Source of the DNA: Bradyrhizobium liaoningense
Lineage (GTDB): Bacteria > Pseudomonadota > Alphaproteobacteria > Rhizobiales > Xanthobacteraceae
Direction: 5' to 3'
Length of the DNA stretch: 64,000 nt
Assembly: GCF_018130785.1 (NCBI RefSeq)
Contig: NZ_JAFCJT010000007.1
Span: 62,001 to 126,000 of the forward strand
The position numbers and the translations under genes were made by a program. The notes beneath the pieces are model-generated. The model saw nothing but the letters and a program-made list of their open reading frames with translations. It was not told where the DNA came from and searched no databases. Below are positions 18,210 to 25,677 of the stretch, in pieces; within the stretch, counting starts at the first letter, position 1; each line of letters opens with the position of its first letter.

Positions 18210-18296
18210 ATGGGTTTTGGACGAGGTGCTTTGCTCTGGCTGCTTGGTGTGCCGCTGCCGATCGTTCTGCTGCTGGCATTGTTCTGGCACCACTAG
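18210..18296 (+). CDS. 28-residue hydrophobic membrane peptide
   Basis: ATG at 18210 with a strong ribosome site (GTGGAGGAGGAAGTC). The product is MGFGRGALLWLLG followed by a hydrophobic stretch ending ALFWHH, a single membrane-spanning segment with a Pro kink and His-His tail. The stop TAG is the first triplet of an interspersed repeat. Similar tiny one-span proteins occur in Rhizobiales, but no function is known to me. A near-consensus sigma-EcfG promoter lies just upstream, suggesting stress induction. Confidence 0.65.
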   Translation: MGFGRGALLWLLGVPLPIVLLLALFWHH

Positions 18297-18349
18297 AGCA
18301 CGGTCCGGAAAAGCGTGGATCGGTTTTCCGATAGGATCATGCTCAAACA
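18294..18349. repeat. Interspersed repeat, GAGCA...ATCATGCTC family
   Basis: The 56-bp element reads TAGAGCACGGTCCGGAAAAG at the left and GGTTTTCC then GATCATGCTCAAACA at the right. This is a well-known short repeat of Rhizobiales genomes with weak internal dyad symmetry. It overlaps the stop codon of the 28-aa gene. Confidence 0.75.
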
Positions 18350-18369
18350 GGAATGTTGGCACACGAAAA

Positions 18370-18393
18370 GCGCCGCGGAAGCGGCGCTTTTTT
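18370..18393 (+). terminator. Intrinsic terminator after the small-gene cluster
   Basis: Stem GCGCCGC (18370-18376) / GCGGCGC (18381-18387), loop GGAA, followed by six T. A run of four A on the other side (18366-18369) could also serve transcription from the minus strand, so it probably separates the 28-aa gene and the convergent gene at 18436. Confidence 0.85.
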
Positions 18394-18435
18394 GTTGCCT
18401 GCGATTTGAAGCGTATCAACGAGAACGACGCGCGG

Positions 18436-18741
18436 TCAGGTATGGCTCTCGACGAAGTCGCTGAGATAGTCGGGAAGCCGGACGCCATCGATGTCGCAGC
18501 GCGCCTTGATCTCCCCGGCGATTTCGGTCGAGATGTCCTTCATCCAGTGCTCGAGCGTGTTGAACGAGATCACCTTGATCGGATCGTTGAAGCAGCCGGC
18601 GACGAGCTCGCCGATCGTGGCTTCAAGATCGCTTCGTTCAACGCGGATTTCAGTGGCCTTATCGCGGCGATCAATCACCACGAACAGGGTCTGGTCTGCA
18701 CCATAGGGTACGACCGCAGATGGTACACCGGTTTCAAGCAT
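18436..18741 (-). CDS. Hypothetical protein (101 aa) under a sigma-EcfG-type promoter
   Basis: 101-residue soluble, acidic protein: VPYGADQTLFVVIDRR near the N-terminus, then an alternating helix/strand pattern with AGCFNDPIKVISFNTLEHW. No family is recognised. The start ATG at 18741 lies 35 nt downstream of the -10 element of a perfect GGAAC-N17-CGTT promoter, and a terminator lies just past the stop, so this looks like a compact monocistronic general-stress gene. Confidence 0.72.
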   Translation of the reverse strand: MLETGVPSAVVPYGADQTLFVVIDRRDKATEIRVERSDLEATIGELVAGCFNDPIKVISFNTLEHWMKDISTEIAGEIKARCDIDGVRLPDYLSDFVESHT

Positions 18742-18775
18742 CTCAAGGCACTCGTCTTGACTTCCGATCCCGGTT

Positions 18776-18801
18776 AACGGGAAAATCCGGTAGAAGGTTC
18801 C
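18776..18801 (-). promoter_or_regulatory. Sigma-EcfG-type promoter for the 101-aa gene
   Basis: On the minus strand: GGAAC (18801-18797), 17-nt spacer, CGTT (18779-18776). This is the exact general-stress-response consensus of Bradyrhizobium (GGAAC-N16/17-CGTT). The start codon follows 35 nt after the -10 element. Confidence 0.7.
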
Positions 18802-18852
18802 TGCCTTGTGAAAAGCTTGTCATGCACGTGCAGCTTCCGCATCTGCACGCAA

Positions 18853-19125
18853 TCAGAGAAATTCCCTCAACCGCGATAGCTCGATGACGTGCTCGGGCGA
18901 GAGGATATCCGTGACCAGCGGCGGTTGCGCAATCGTGTGAATCTCATAGAGGTGCCTGGTCGTGGCCGGCTTTTCCATGAAGGCCGAGATGCACTCGTCG
19001 AGCGTACCTTCGCTTACCTGGTAAGAATCTCGGTCCGGTCGGCGCTGGTTCGAAAGCGACGGCCATTTATGCAGGGCTGCAAGCGCTCCGAAATCGACCT
19101 TTGAATCCGCAACCACGTCCCCCAT
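18853..19125 (-). CDS. Hypothetical protein (90 aa)
   Basis: 90-residue soluble protein: MGDVVADSKVDFGALAALHK at the N-terminus, then CISAFMEKPATTRHLYEIHT and EHVIELSRLREFL. No recognised domain. Codon use is normal for the region. It lies between a terminator (19141-19179) and the sigma-EcfG-driven 101-aa gene on the same strand; a second sigma-EcfG-like site is further upstream at 19217-19241, but the terminator stands between. Its own promoter is unclear. Confidence 0.6.
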   Translation of the reverse strand: MGDVVADSKVDFGALAALHKWPSLSNQRRPDRDSYQVSEGTLDECISAFMEKPATTRHLYEIHTIAQPPLVTDILSPEHVIELSRLREFL

Positions 19126-19140
19126 CGTCCCGCCTCACGC

Positions 19141-19179
19141 AAAAAAATTGCCCCAGCACGCGGATCTGCGTGCCGGGGC
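19141..19179 (-). terminator. Intrinsic terminator after the monooxygenase-esterase gene
   Basis: On the minus strand the hairpin formed by GCCCC-GGCACGC and GCGTGC-TGGGGC (19179-19150) is followed by AA and seven T (19147-19141). It lies 80-118 nt past the stop of the fusion gene and before the 90-aa gene. Confidence 0.85.
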
Positions 19180-19216
19180 CCACACCTATCGCTGCATCTC
19201 AATGCCACAACCACTC

Positions 19217-19241
19217 AACGCAGCAGCCGGGAAAAGGTTCC
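19217..19241 (-). promoter_or_regulatory. Sigma-EcfG-type promoter pointing into a terminator
   Basis: Minus strand GGAAC (19241-19237), 16-nt spacer, CGTT (19220-19217). Transcription from here would meet the intrinsic terminator at 19179-19141 after about 65-70 nt, before the 90-aa gene. Either a small stress-induced RNA, an attenuated leader or a chance match. Confidence 0.5.
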
Positions 19242-19258
19242 CGGCCGCCTTGCCGCCA

Positions 19259-21949
19259 TCAGCTCGCGGCCGCCGCGATTCTGTGCCCCGGGCTGCCATG
19301 ACCGTGGCTATCCTCGTCGCCGCGGCGGACTTCCGGGGGAAGCCCGGCGAAGCGCCGCAGGGCTTCCGCCATCTGCACCCGACCTGCCACGCCGGTGATC
19401 ACCACGTCGACCATCGCAAAGGACGAGTGAAAATGGCCGCGCGCCCTGAGCTGTTCGACCGGGACCCCGGCGGCCGCCATTGCCTCGGCATAGGCGATGC
19501 CCTCGTCGCGCAACGGATCGAATTCACAGGTGACGACCAAGGCCGGTGGCAGGCCGGCGACCTTGCCGCGCAGCGGCGAGACGCGCGGATCGGTGCGGTC
19601 GGCCGGTGAGCAGTAGAGATCCCAGAACCAGTACATCAGCGAGCGCGTCAGGAAATAGCCGGTCGCATTATCGTTGTAAGAGGGACGGTCGACGGTGCAG
19701 TCGGTGACCGGGCATATCAGGAGCTGGCCGGCGATCTCAGGCCCGCCGCGATCACGCGCAAGCTGGCAGGTGACGGCGGCGATGTTGCCGCCGGCGCTCC
19801 AGCCCGCGACCAGCACCGGGCCCGGCCTGCCGCCAAGCTCGGTCGCGTGCTCGGCGATCCAGCGCGTTGCCGCATAGCCGTCCTCGGCCGCGGTCGGGAA
19901 ACGATGCTCCGGCGCGTGGCGATAGCCGACGCTGACGAACATCATGCCGGTCCGCCGCACCAGATCGCGGCACAGCGGCTCGTCCGATTGCTCGTCGCCG
20001 AGCACCCAGCCGCCGCCGTGGAAATAGACCACGACAGGATGAGGCCCCGGCGTTGCCGGCTTGTAGATCCGGTAAGGCAGCGGGCCGTCCGCACCGGGCA
20101 GCGTGCCGTCGACGATGTCGCCGATCAGTCGTCCCGCAGGCCGGCCCTTGTTGAACTCGTTGACGAAGGCGCGCGCCCCGATCGCGCCCATCGACTCGAT
20201 CGGCGGCAGGTTCAGCGATGCGAGCAGGTTCAGCACCAGCCGCACGTCCGGCTGCAGCCGCACCACCTCGCCGTCATTGCATTGCGCGGCGACGTCGGGG
20301 CCGGTGAGCTTGAAGCCGAGCATGCCGCGGCTCGTGACCTCGTCGCAGATGCTGCGATAAGGGCCGACGCCGCCGGTGTAAGGCATCAGGCCCTGCACCT
20401 TGCCGGGCACGTTGGCGCCCGTGTACCAGGTGTTGGCGAGCCGGTGCAGCGTCACCATCGAGCAGTCCGTCATGTGCTGGCCCCAGGCGGCCTGCGCCGT
20501 CTCGGTCGGCTCGATCGTGGTGAAGCCGGCATCGCGCAAAGCAGCGAGCCGGTCGACGACCCAGTCGACATGCTGCTCGATCGACACCGCCATGTTCGAC
20601 AGCACCGACGGGCTGCCGGGTCCGGTGATCATGAAGAAGTTCGGGAAGCCTTCGACCGTAAGTCCGAGATAGGTCTGCGGCCCCTGCGCCCAGACGTCGG
20701 TCAGCGACTTGCCGCCGCGTCCGGTGATCGGATGCACGGCGCGGATTGCGCCGGTCATGGCGTCGAAGCCGGTCGCGAACACGATGACGTCGACATCGAT
20801 GCTCCGCTTGCCCGTGGTGATGCCGCTCGCGGTGATCGCCTTGATCGGCTCCTGGCGCAGATTGACCAGCGTGACATTGGGTCGATTGTAGGTCGCGTAG
20901 TAATTTGTATCGAGGCAGGGGCGTTTTGCGCCGAAGGGGTGGTCGTGCGGCGTGAGCGCCGCAGCGGTCTCGGGGTCGTTGACGGCGGCGCGGATCTTCT
21001 CGCGGATCAGGTCCTGGACGATCTTGTTGCCGTCGACGTCGACGGCCTGGTCGGCCCAGAGCTGCGTCAGGATGTGGACGAGGTCGCCGGCTGCCCAAGC
21101 ACGTTCGAACCGCTCACGACGCTCGGCATCGCTCAATTGCCAGCTCACGACGGTCTGCTGCGGATAGGGCACGCCGGTCATCGACTGGCGCGCTTGCTCG
21201 CGATAGGCCGCGGGGTCGCTCTGGAACAGCTCCATGCGATCGGACGGCGAGGGGCCGTTATGCGCCGGCAGCGCGAAGTTTGGCGTGCGCTGGAACACGG
21301 TGAGATGCGCGGCCTGTTCGGCGATCAGTGGGATCGACTGGATGGCTGACGAGCCTGTGCCGATCACGGCGACGCGTTTTCCCGCGAGATCGACGCCGTC
21401 ATGCGGCCAGCGCCCGGTGAAATAGACCTTACCCTCAAAATCCTTGACGCCGTCGATCTCCGGCGGCTTCGGCGCGGAGAGGCAGCCTGTGGCCATGATG
21501 TAATGGCGGCAGGAGACCGGCGTGCCGCTGTTGGTGGTGAGCTGCCAGCGTTCAGTCGCTTCATCCCACCTGGCTTCGGTGACCTTGGTCTTGAAGCGGA
21601 TGTCGCGGCGCAGATCGTAGCGGTCGGCGACAAAGCCGAAATAGCGCAGGATCTCGGGCTGGGTCGCGTATTTCTCCGACCACGTCCACTCTTTATCGAG
21701 CTCCGGATCGAAGGTGTAGCTGTAGTCGATGGTCTGGATATCGCAGCGCGCGCCAGGGTAGCGGTTCCAGTACCAGGTGCCGCCGACATCGCCGGCTTCT
21801 TCGAGGGCGACTGCCGAGAGGCCTGCCTTGCGCAGGCGATGGAGAAGATAGAGGCCGGCAAATCCGGCGCCGACCACGGCAACGTCGACTTGTTGGGTTG
21901 TTCCACTCGCCGCTTTGGACTCACGTGCGGCGACCATTGCGTCTGGCAT
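19259..21949 (-). CDS. Baeyer-Villiger-type flavin monooxygenase fused to an alpha/beta-hydrolase
   Basis: 896-residue two-domain enzyme. Residues 1 to about 550 are a flavin monooxygenase: FAD site VGAGFAG (26-32), GGTWYWNRYPG (56-66), NADPH site GTGSSA (197-202). The Baeyer-Villiger fingerprint FxGxxxHxxxWP appears at 171-182 as FEGKVYFTGRWP, with His replaced by Phe. Residues from about 600 form a hormone-sensitive-lipase-type esterase: HGGGW (644-648), nucleophile GWSAG with Ser718, acid in CEFDPLRDEG, His in ARGHFHSSF. A ketone could be oxidised to an ester and hydrolysed by the same chain (inference). Good ribosome site (GGGAGGA) before the ATG; monocistronic with its own terminator. 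Confidence 0.92.
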   Translation of the reverse strand: MPDAMVAARESKAASGTTQQVDVAVVGAGFAGLYLLHRLRKAGLSAVALEEAGDVGGTWYWNRYPGARCDIQTIDYSYTFDPELDKEWTWSEKYATQPEILRYFGFVADRYDLRRDIRFKTKVTEARWDEATERWQLTTNSGTPVSCRHYIMATGCLSAPKPPEIDGVKDFEGKVYFTGRWPHDGVDLAGKRVAVIGTGSSAIQSIPLIAEQAAHLTVFQRTPNFALPAHNGPSPSDRMELFQSDPAAYREQARQSMTGVPYPQQTVVSWQLSDAERRERFERAWAAGDLVHILTQLWADQAVDVDGNKIVQDLIREKIRAAVNDPETAAALTPHDHPFGAKRPCLDTNYYATYNRPNVTLVNLRQEPIKAITASGITTGKRSIDVDVIVFATGFDAMTGAIRAVHPITGRGGKSLTDVWAQGPQTYLGLTVEGFPNFFMITGPGSPSVLSNMAVSIEQHVDWVVDRLAALRDAGFTTIEPTETAQAAWGQHMTDCSMVTLHRLANTWYTGANVPGKVQGLMPYTGGVGPYRSICDEVTSRGMLGFKLTGPDVAAQCNDGEVVRLQPDVRLVLNLLASLNLPPIESMGAIGARAFVNEFNKGRPAGRLIGDIVDGTLPGADGPLPYRIYKPATPGPHPVVVYFHGGGWVLGDEQSDEPLCRDLVRRTGMMFVSVGYRHAPEHRFPTAAEDGYAATRWIAEHATELGGRPGPVLVAGWSAGGNIAAVTCQLARDRGGPEIAGQLLICPVTDCTVDRPSYNDNATGYFLTRSLMYWFWDLYCSPADRTDPRVSPLRGKVAGLPPALVVTCEFDPLRDEGIAYAEAMAAAGVPVEQLRARGHFHSSFAMVDVVITGVAGRVQMAEALRRFAGLPPEVRRGDEDSHGHGSPGHRIAAAAS

Positions 21950-22176
21950 GGCATTCCTCCCGTGTATTCTGTTTTGCCGGCAGGCTATCGCCGCAGGCTT
22001 GGCTTGTCATCAGGACAGGTACAATCTTCGGTAGTCGTTTGCGGCGCCATCGTGGCCGCGCGAAGATTGCGGCGATACACGCACCGCGATGCACAATCGC
22101 CGGGATTGTCCGGGCTAATCAGACCACATCCTTCTGTGTATGCTTGCGGTTACAAGCCACGCGTATCCAGGGCGTC

Positions 22177-22386
22177 ATGACAGAGCTGAGTGAACGAACG
22201 AAAGCGAACATGGACGTCGTCCTGGAGGAGACGTGCCGCCAATTGCCGCACGGCGGCGATCACGACAGCCGCAGGTTCATTGCCGAACGCCTGATCGAGG
22301 CGGCGCATTCCGGTCATTCCACGCTCGGTGAGCTCGGCATCGTTGCCCGCCGCGCGCTGGCGGATATCGTCGCCAAGGGCAATTAG
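22177..22386 (+). CDS. Small hypothetical protein (69 aa)
   Basis: Starts at ATG 22177 (TELSERTKANMDVVLEETCR); the longer frame upstream reads into the divergent promoter region. The product is soluble and helical, with DSRRFIAERLIEAAHSGH and LGELGIVARRALADI. Its charge pattern and codon use are those of a real gene. No domain is recognised. Divergent from the monooxygenase-esterase gene, 227 bp apart. Confidence 0.65.
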   Translation: MTELSERTKANMDVVLEETCRQLPHGGDHDSRRFIAERLIEAAHSGHSTLGELGIVARRALADIVAKGN

Positions 22387-22468
22387 CCTGGCGCCGCCGA
22401 GCTTGCCTCATCGCGGGCCGCAGACGTAACCTGCCGGGAAACCTTTTGGCGCATCGGGATCCCCCAGG

Positions 22469-23929
22469 ATGCGGTCGTTGTTTGCGCTCGTCGTGGTGTC
22501 TTCACTCCTTTGCTGGGACGGTGCGGCCGTCGCTCAGGCGGTCGGGCAGTTTCCGTTCGCGCTGACGCGTGAAGGACAGATGCTCGGCGCCGTCGAGGGC
22601 GAGGTCGCGTCGTTCAAGGGGCTGGCCTACGCGGCCGCTCCGGTCGGTGCGCTGCGCTGGCGCCCACCGCAGGCAACGGCGGAGAACTCCGAGATGCGTA
22701 CCGCCTATCAGTACGGCGCGCCGTGTCTTCAGCCCTCGCTGCCGGGTGCGAGCGAGGACTGCCTCACGCTCAACGTATTCCGTCCCTTCGGGGTCGACGG
22801 TCCGCTGCCGGTGATGGTCTTCATCCATGACGGCGGCTTCGTCGGCGGCACCGCAAACGATCCGCTGTTCGACGGTGCAAAGCTCGCGCAAGCGGGCCTC
22901 ATCGTGGTCACCGTGAATTATCGTCTTGGAGCGCTCGGCTGGCTCGCTCATCCCGCACTGTCGGAAGGTGGCTCAGGCAATTACGGCCTGATGGACCAGA
23001 TCGCGGCGCTGCATTGGGTGCACGACAACATCGCGGCCTTCGGTGGCGATGCGAACAACGTCACCCTGTTCGGTGGCGGCGCAGGTGCGACGTCGATCGC
23101 GCTGCTGATGCTGTGTGCGCAATCGGGCGATCTTTTCCAGAAAGCCATTTTGCAATCGCTGCCCGGCCGCGCGCGCCTGCGCTCGGTGCAGGAGGCCGAG
23201 GCCATGGGCCGGCAGTTCGTGGCGGCGCTTGGGCAGGAGGTGGATTTGCGCGTCGCCGCGCCGGCGCGGCTGCTTGCGGCCGAACAATACCTGCTCGCAA
23301 GATCCGGACGCAGCTTCGCACCTGCGATGGATGGAAGCCTGGTGCGCGAAGACGTGGCCGCGGGATTTGCGGCGGGACATGAAAGCCGCATTCCCCTCAT
23401 CATCGGCTCGAATGATGACGAGACGCTTTTCGATGGCGAGCGGGAGATCGGGGAGACGCTAGCGTCCTCGGGCGAGAGCAGCGATGAGCTGCGCAAGCTC
23501 TACCCGGATATCGCCAGACCATCGGAGCGCGCAGCCAAATTCTACACCGACAAGGTCTTCTCCGAGCCGGTCAGGCTGCTTGCCCGCCTTCATGCGGCAA
23601 CAGGGGCGCCTACGTTTCGCTATCGCTTCGCCTACGTGCCCGAGGCGCGGCGCTCAAATCCCGATGGCGGCCACGGGCGCGAGTTGCAATTCATCTTCGG
23701 CGTGGAAGGCGTGCCCGGCGCGGGCATGCTCACGCGGGCGGACCGCGAGGTCGCGAACCGCATGCGCAGCTACTGGATCAACTTTGCGAGGAGCGGCGAT
23801 CCCAACGGCCCCGATTTGCCACGATGGGACGCGGCAGCAGATCGCGAACGCCTGCTGCTGATCGCGAACGACCGCATCGCGAGCGGAGACGACCCTTGGA
23901 CGGAGCGTCTCGACCGGCTCGCGCGCTAG
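22469..23929 (+). CDS. Carboxylesterase type B homologue lacking the catalytic serine
   Basis: Exported 486-residue protein (signal peptide ending AVAQA at about 24) with the full type B fold: FKGLAYAAAPVGALRWRPP, SEDCLTLNVFRP, VNYRLGALGWLAHP, GNYGLMDQIAALHWVHDNI. The nucleophile elbow GESAG is FGGGAGA here, so the serine position (residue 204) is glycine; the oxyanion HGGG is HDGG. The other triad members seem kept: Glu in SNDDETLFDG and His in GGHGRELQFIFG. It is probably not a normal esterase; a binding or structural role, or an altered mechanism, is possible. Confidence 0.85.
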   Translation: MRSLFALVVVSSLLCWDGAAVAQAVGQFPFALTREGQMLGAVEGEVASFKGLAYAAAPVGALRWRPPQATAENSEMRTAYQYGAPCLQPSLPGASEDCLTLNVFRPFGVDGPLPVMVFIHDGGFVGGTANDPLFDGAKLAQAGLIVVTVNYRLGALGWLAHPALSEGGSGNYGLMDQIAALHWVHDNIAAFGGDANNVTLFGGGAGATSIALLMLCAQSGDLFQKAILQSLPGRARLRSVQEAEAMGRQFVAALGQEVDLRVAAPARLLAAEQYLLARSGRSFAPAMDGSLVREDVAAGFAAGHESRIPLIIGSNDDETLFDGEREIGETLASSGESSDELRKLYPDIARPSERAAKFYTDKVFSEPVRLLARLHAATGAPTFRYRFAYVPEARRSNPDGGHGRELQFIFGVEGVPGAGMLTRADREVANRMRSYWINFARSGDPNGPDLPRWDAAADRERLLLIANDRIASGDDPWTERLDRLAR

Positions 23930-23944
23930 GAAGATGAGTTGGAT

Positions 23945-24124
23945 TTATGCCGCGAGTTCGACGCGGGGCGCCGGGCTCAGCCGGTCTTCTTCGAGATAGT
24001 CCATCGCGCCGTCCTTCTCGACGGCGTAGAACTGCTGGCCTTCCTTCGACCTGTAGGCGGCGCGAACGACGCCGCGGCGGCCCTTGTCACTGTTGACGAC
24101 GTCCCCCAGCGCAAACTTCTTCAT
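23945..24124 (-). CDS. Small hypothetical protein (59 aa)
   Basis: Begins MKKFALGDVVNSDKGRRGVV at 24124; a further upstream ATG at 24181 would add 19 weakly coded residues. A compact beta-rich protein with AAYRSKEGQQFYAVEKDG and YLEEDRLSP, reminiscent of SH3-like or KOW-like barrels, though no family is certain. It is convergent with the esterase homologue and divergent from the dioxygenase gene. Confidence 0.65.
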   Translation of the reverse strand: MKKFALGDVVNSDKGRRGVVRAAYRSKEGQQFYAVEKDGAMDYLEEDRLSPAPRVELAA

Positions 24125-24274
24125 CTCACGACCCTGTCTTCTGGCCGATTCCTTCAGCCACGGCTGGATTGTGGGCGGCAAATCGTTAACGGCTTGCTAA
24201 CCATACTGGTTTGCCTATGCTCGCCGCCGTTCGCGGGCAGTTCGCACCCGCATGTTGTCAACGAGACGAGCCCC

Positions 24275-25069
24275 ATGACGCGATTACCGACCCTCTTCCT
24301 GTCGCATGGCGGTGGCCCCTGGCCCTTCATGGAGGACAGGCGGGTGCAATATGCCAAGACCGCCGCGGAGTTCGGCCGGTTGCCGCAGCTTCTCCCCGAG
24401 AGGCCAAAGGCCGTGCTCGTCATCACCGGCCATTGGGAGGCCGAAGCCTTCACCGTGTCGACCTCGCCGCAACCGCCGATGGTGTACGACTATTACGGTT
24501 TCCCCGAGCATACCTATCACGTCAAATATCCGGCGCCGGGCAAGCCCGAGCTCGCCGCCGAGGTGAAGGCGCTGCTCAAGCACGCGGGCGTCGATTGCCG
24601 GGAGGATCCCAACCAGGGTTTTGATCACGGCACCTTCGTGCCGCTCGGCCTGATGTATCCGAACGCAGACATGCCGATCGTGCTGCTGTCGCTGAGGGCG
24701 AGCTACGATGCGGCCGAGCACATCAAGGTCGGGCAGGCGATCGCATCGCTGCGCGACGAAGGCATTCTGATCATCGGCAGCGGACTGACCTATCACAACA
24801 TGCGCGGGTTCGGTCGGGCAGAGTCGAAGCCCGTCTCGTACGATTTCGAAGCCTATCTGAACGAAGCCATCAGCAATCCGGATGCGGCGCGTCGCAACGC
24901 GATGCTGGTCGACTGGGAGAACGCCCCCAGCGCGCGCCTCGCGCATCCCCGCGAGGACCATCTGCTGCCGCTGATGGTCGCGGCAGGTGCCGCCGGGAGC
25001 GATATCGGCCGTCGCGTCTTCGTCGACGAGGTCGCGAGCGTCGCGATGGCGTCGTATGTGTTTGGATGA
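24275..25069 (+). CDS. LigB-family extradiol ring-cleavage dioxygenase (DODA/YgiD type)
   Basis: Class III extradiol dioxygenase of 264 residues, similar to plant/bacterial 4,5-DOPA dioxygenase. Starts MTRLPTLFLSHGGGPW, with the first metal His at 11; ITGHWEAEAF and NQGFDHGTFVPLGLMYP carry further metal and catalytic residues; GSGLTYHNMRGF is also conserved. The in-frame region upstream of 24275 is not coding. Cytoplasmic; physiological substrate unknown (catechol-like compounds). Single gene followed by a repeat. Confidence 0.92.
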   Translation: MTRLPTLFLSHGGGPWPFMEDRRVQYAKTAAEFGRLPQLLPERPKAVLVITGHWEAEAFTVSTSPQPPMVYDYYGFPEHTYHVKYPAPGKPELAAEVKALLKHAGVDCREDPNQGFDHGTFVPLGLMYPNADMPIVLLSLRASYDAAEHIKVGQAIASLRDEGILIIGSGLTYHNMRGFGRAESKPVSYDFEAYLNEAISNPDAARRNAMLVDWENAPSARLAHPREDHLLPLMVAAGAAGSDIGRRVFVDEVASVAMASYVFG

Positions 25070-25071
25070 AT

Positions 25072-25177
25072 CGTAGGGTGGATTAGCGCAGCGTAATCCA
25101 CCATCAAGCCGCAATGAAGGTGGTGGATTACGCTGGCGGACTGCGCTTCGTGCAGCCGCGGGCTAATTCACCCTACG
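25072..25177. repeat. Interspersed palindromic repeat, CGTAGGGTG family (copy 2)
   Basis: A 106-bp element with ends CGTAGGGTG (25072-25080) and CACCCTACG (25169-25177), plus internal arms GGATTA...CGTAATCCACC and GGTGGATTACGC. Same terminal sequences as the copy at 3699-3786 but a different core (GGATTAGCGCAGC instead of GGCAACGCGAAGC). Confidence 0.75.
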
Positions 25178-25677
25178 GGGTTCCGACTAAAAATGTCGAA
25201 AAACAACCCCATGCACAGTAGAACGGCCCAGCAAATAGAATGGCTTAGCCGAGTGCTTTTGCCGGGCAGGATACGCGAGCGCTATTTCGACGGCGTTTGA
25301 CACGTCGGGCAAAACAGCGGCAAAGTGCGATCATGGCAGGCGAGTTCGAAACAAGAGAACCGCCAAACGAACCGGTCTTCAGCGAGCGCGCATTGGGTAG
25401 GCTGCCAGTTGCGGACAACTGGGGGCCAGTCTGATACCTGAAGGACAGCGTCTCACGGTATTTGCGAGGGGTCCGCTTTGGGTTCGTTGCGCCTCTGAAG
25501 GTGCGATTCTCCGCCACGATCAGACGGCAGCTGTGGCGTCCGAGGCACAGTCCTCCAACAACTGGCTTCCGATCGGGAGGCCTGTCGATTTTGTCTAGAC
25601 CGGCGGTGCTAGTGCCGGCTTACTCTTGATTCTCCGAGTCTAGAGACACTTCGGCTACAGGATTATCGACGCCTCTG
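25178..25677. other. Gene-free accessory stretch
   Basis: About 500 bp with lower GC and less biased composition than the neighbourhood. Open frames (for example a minus-strand one at 25245-25517) have no ribosome site, motif or biased third positions. It may be the decayed edge of the accessory patch that holds the nucleosidase and deaminase genes. Confidence 0.5.

Noticed and set aside
19847..21349. 500-codon plus-strand frame opposite the monooxygenase-esterase gene
   Set aside because: Antisense shadow; the minus strand shows FAD, NADPH and esterase motifs.
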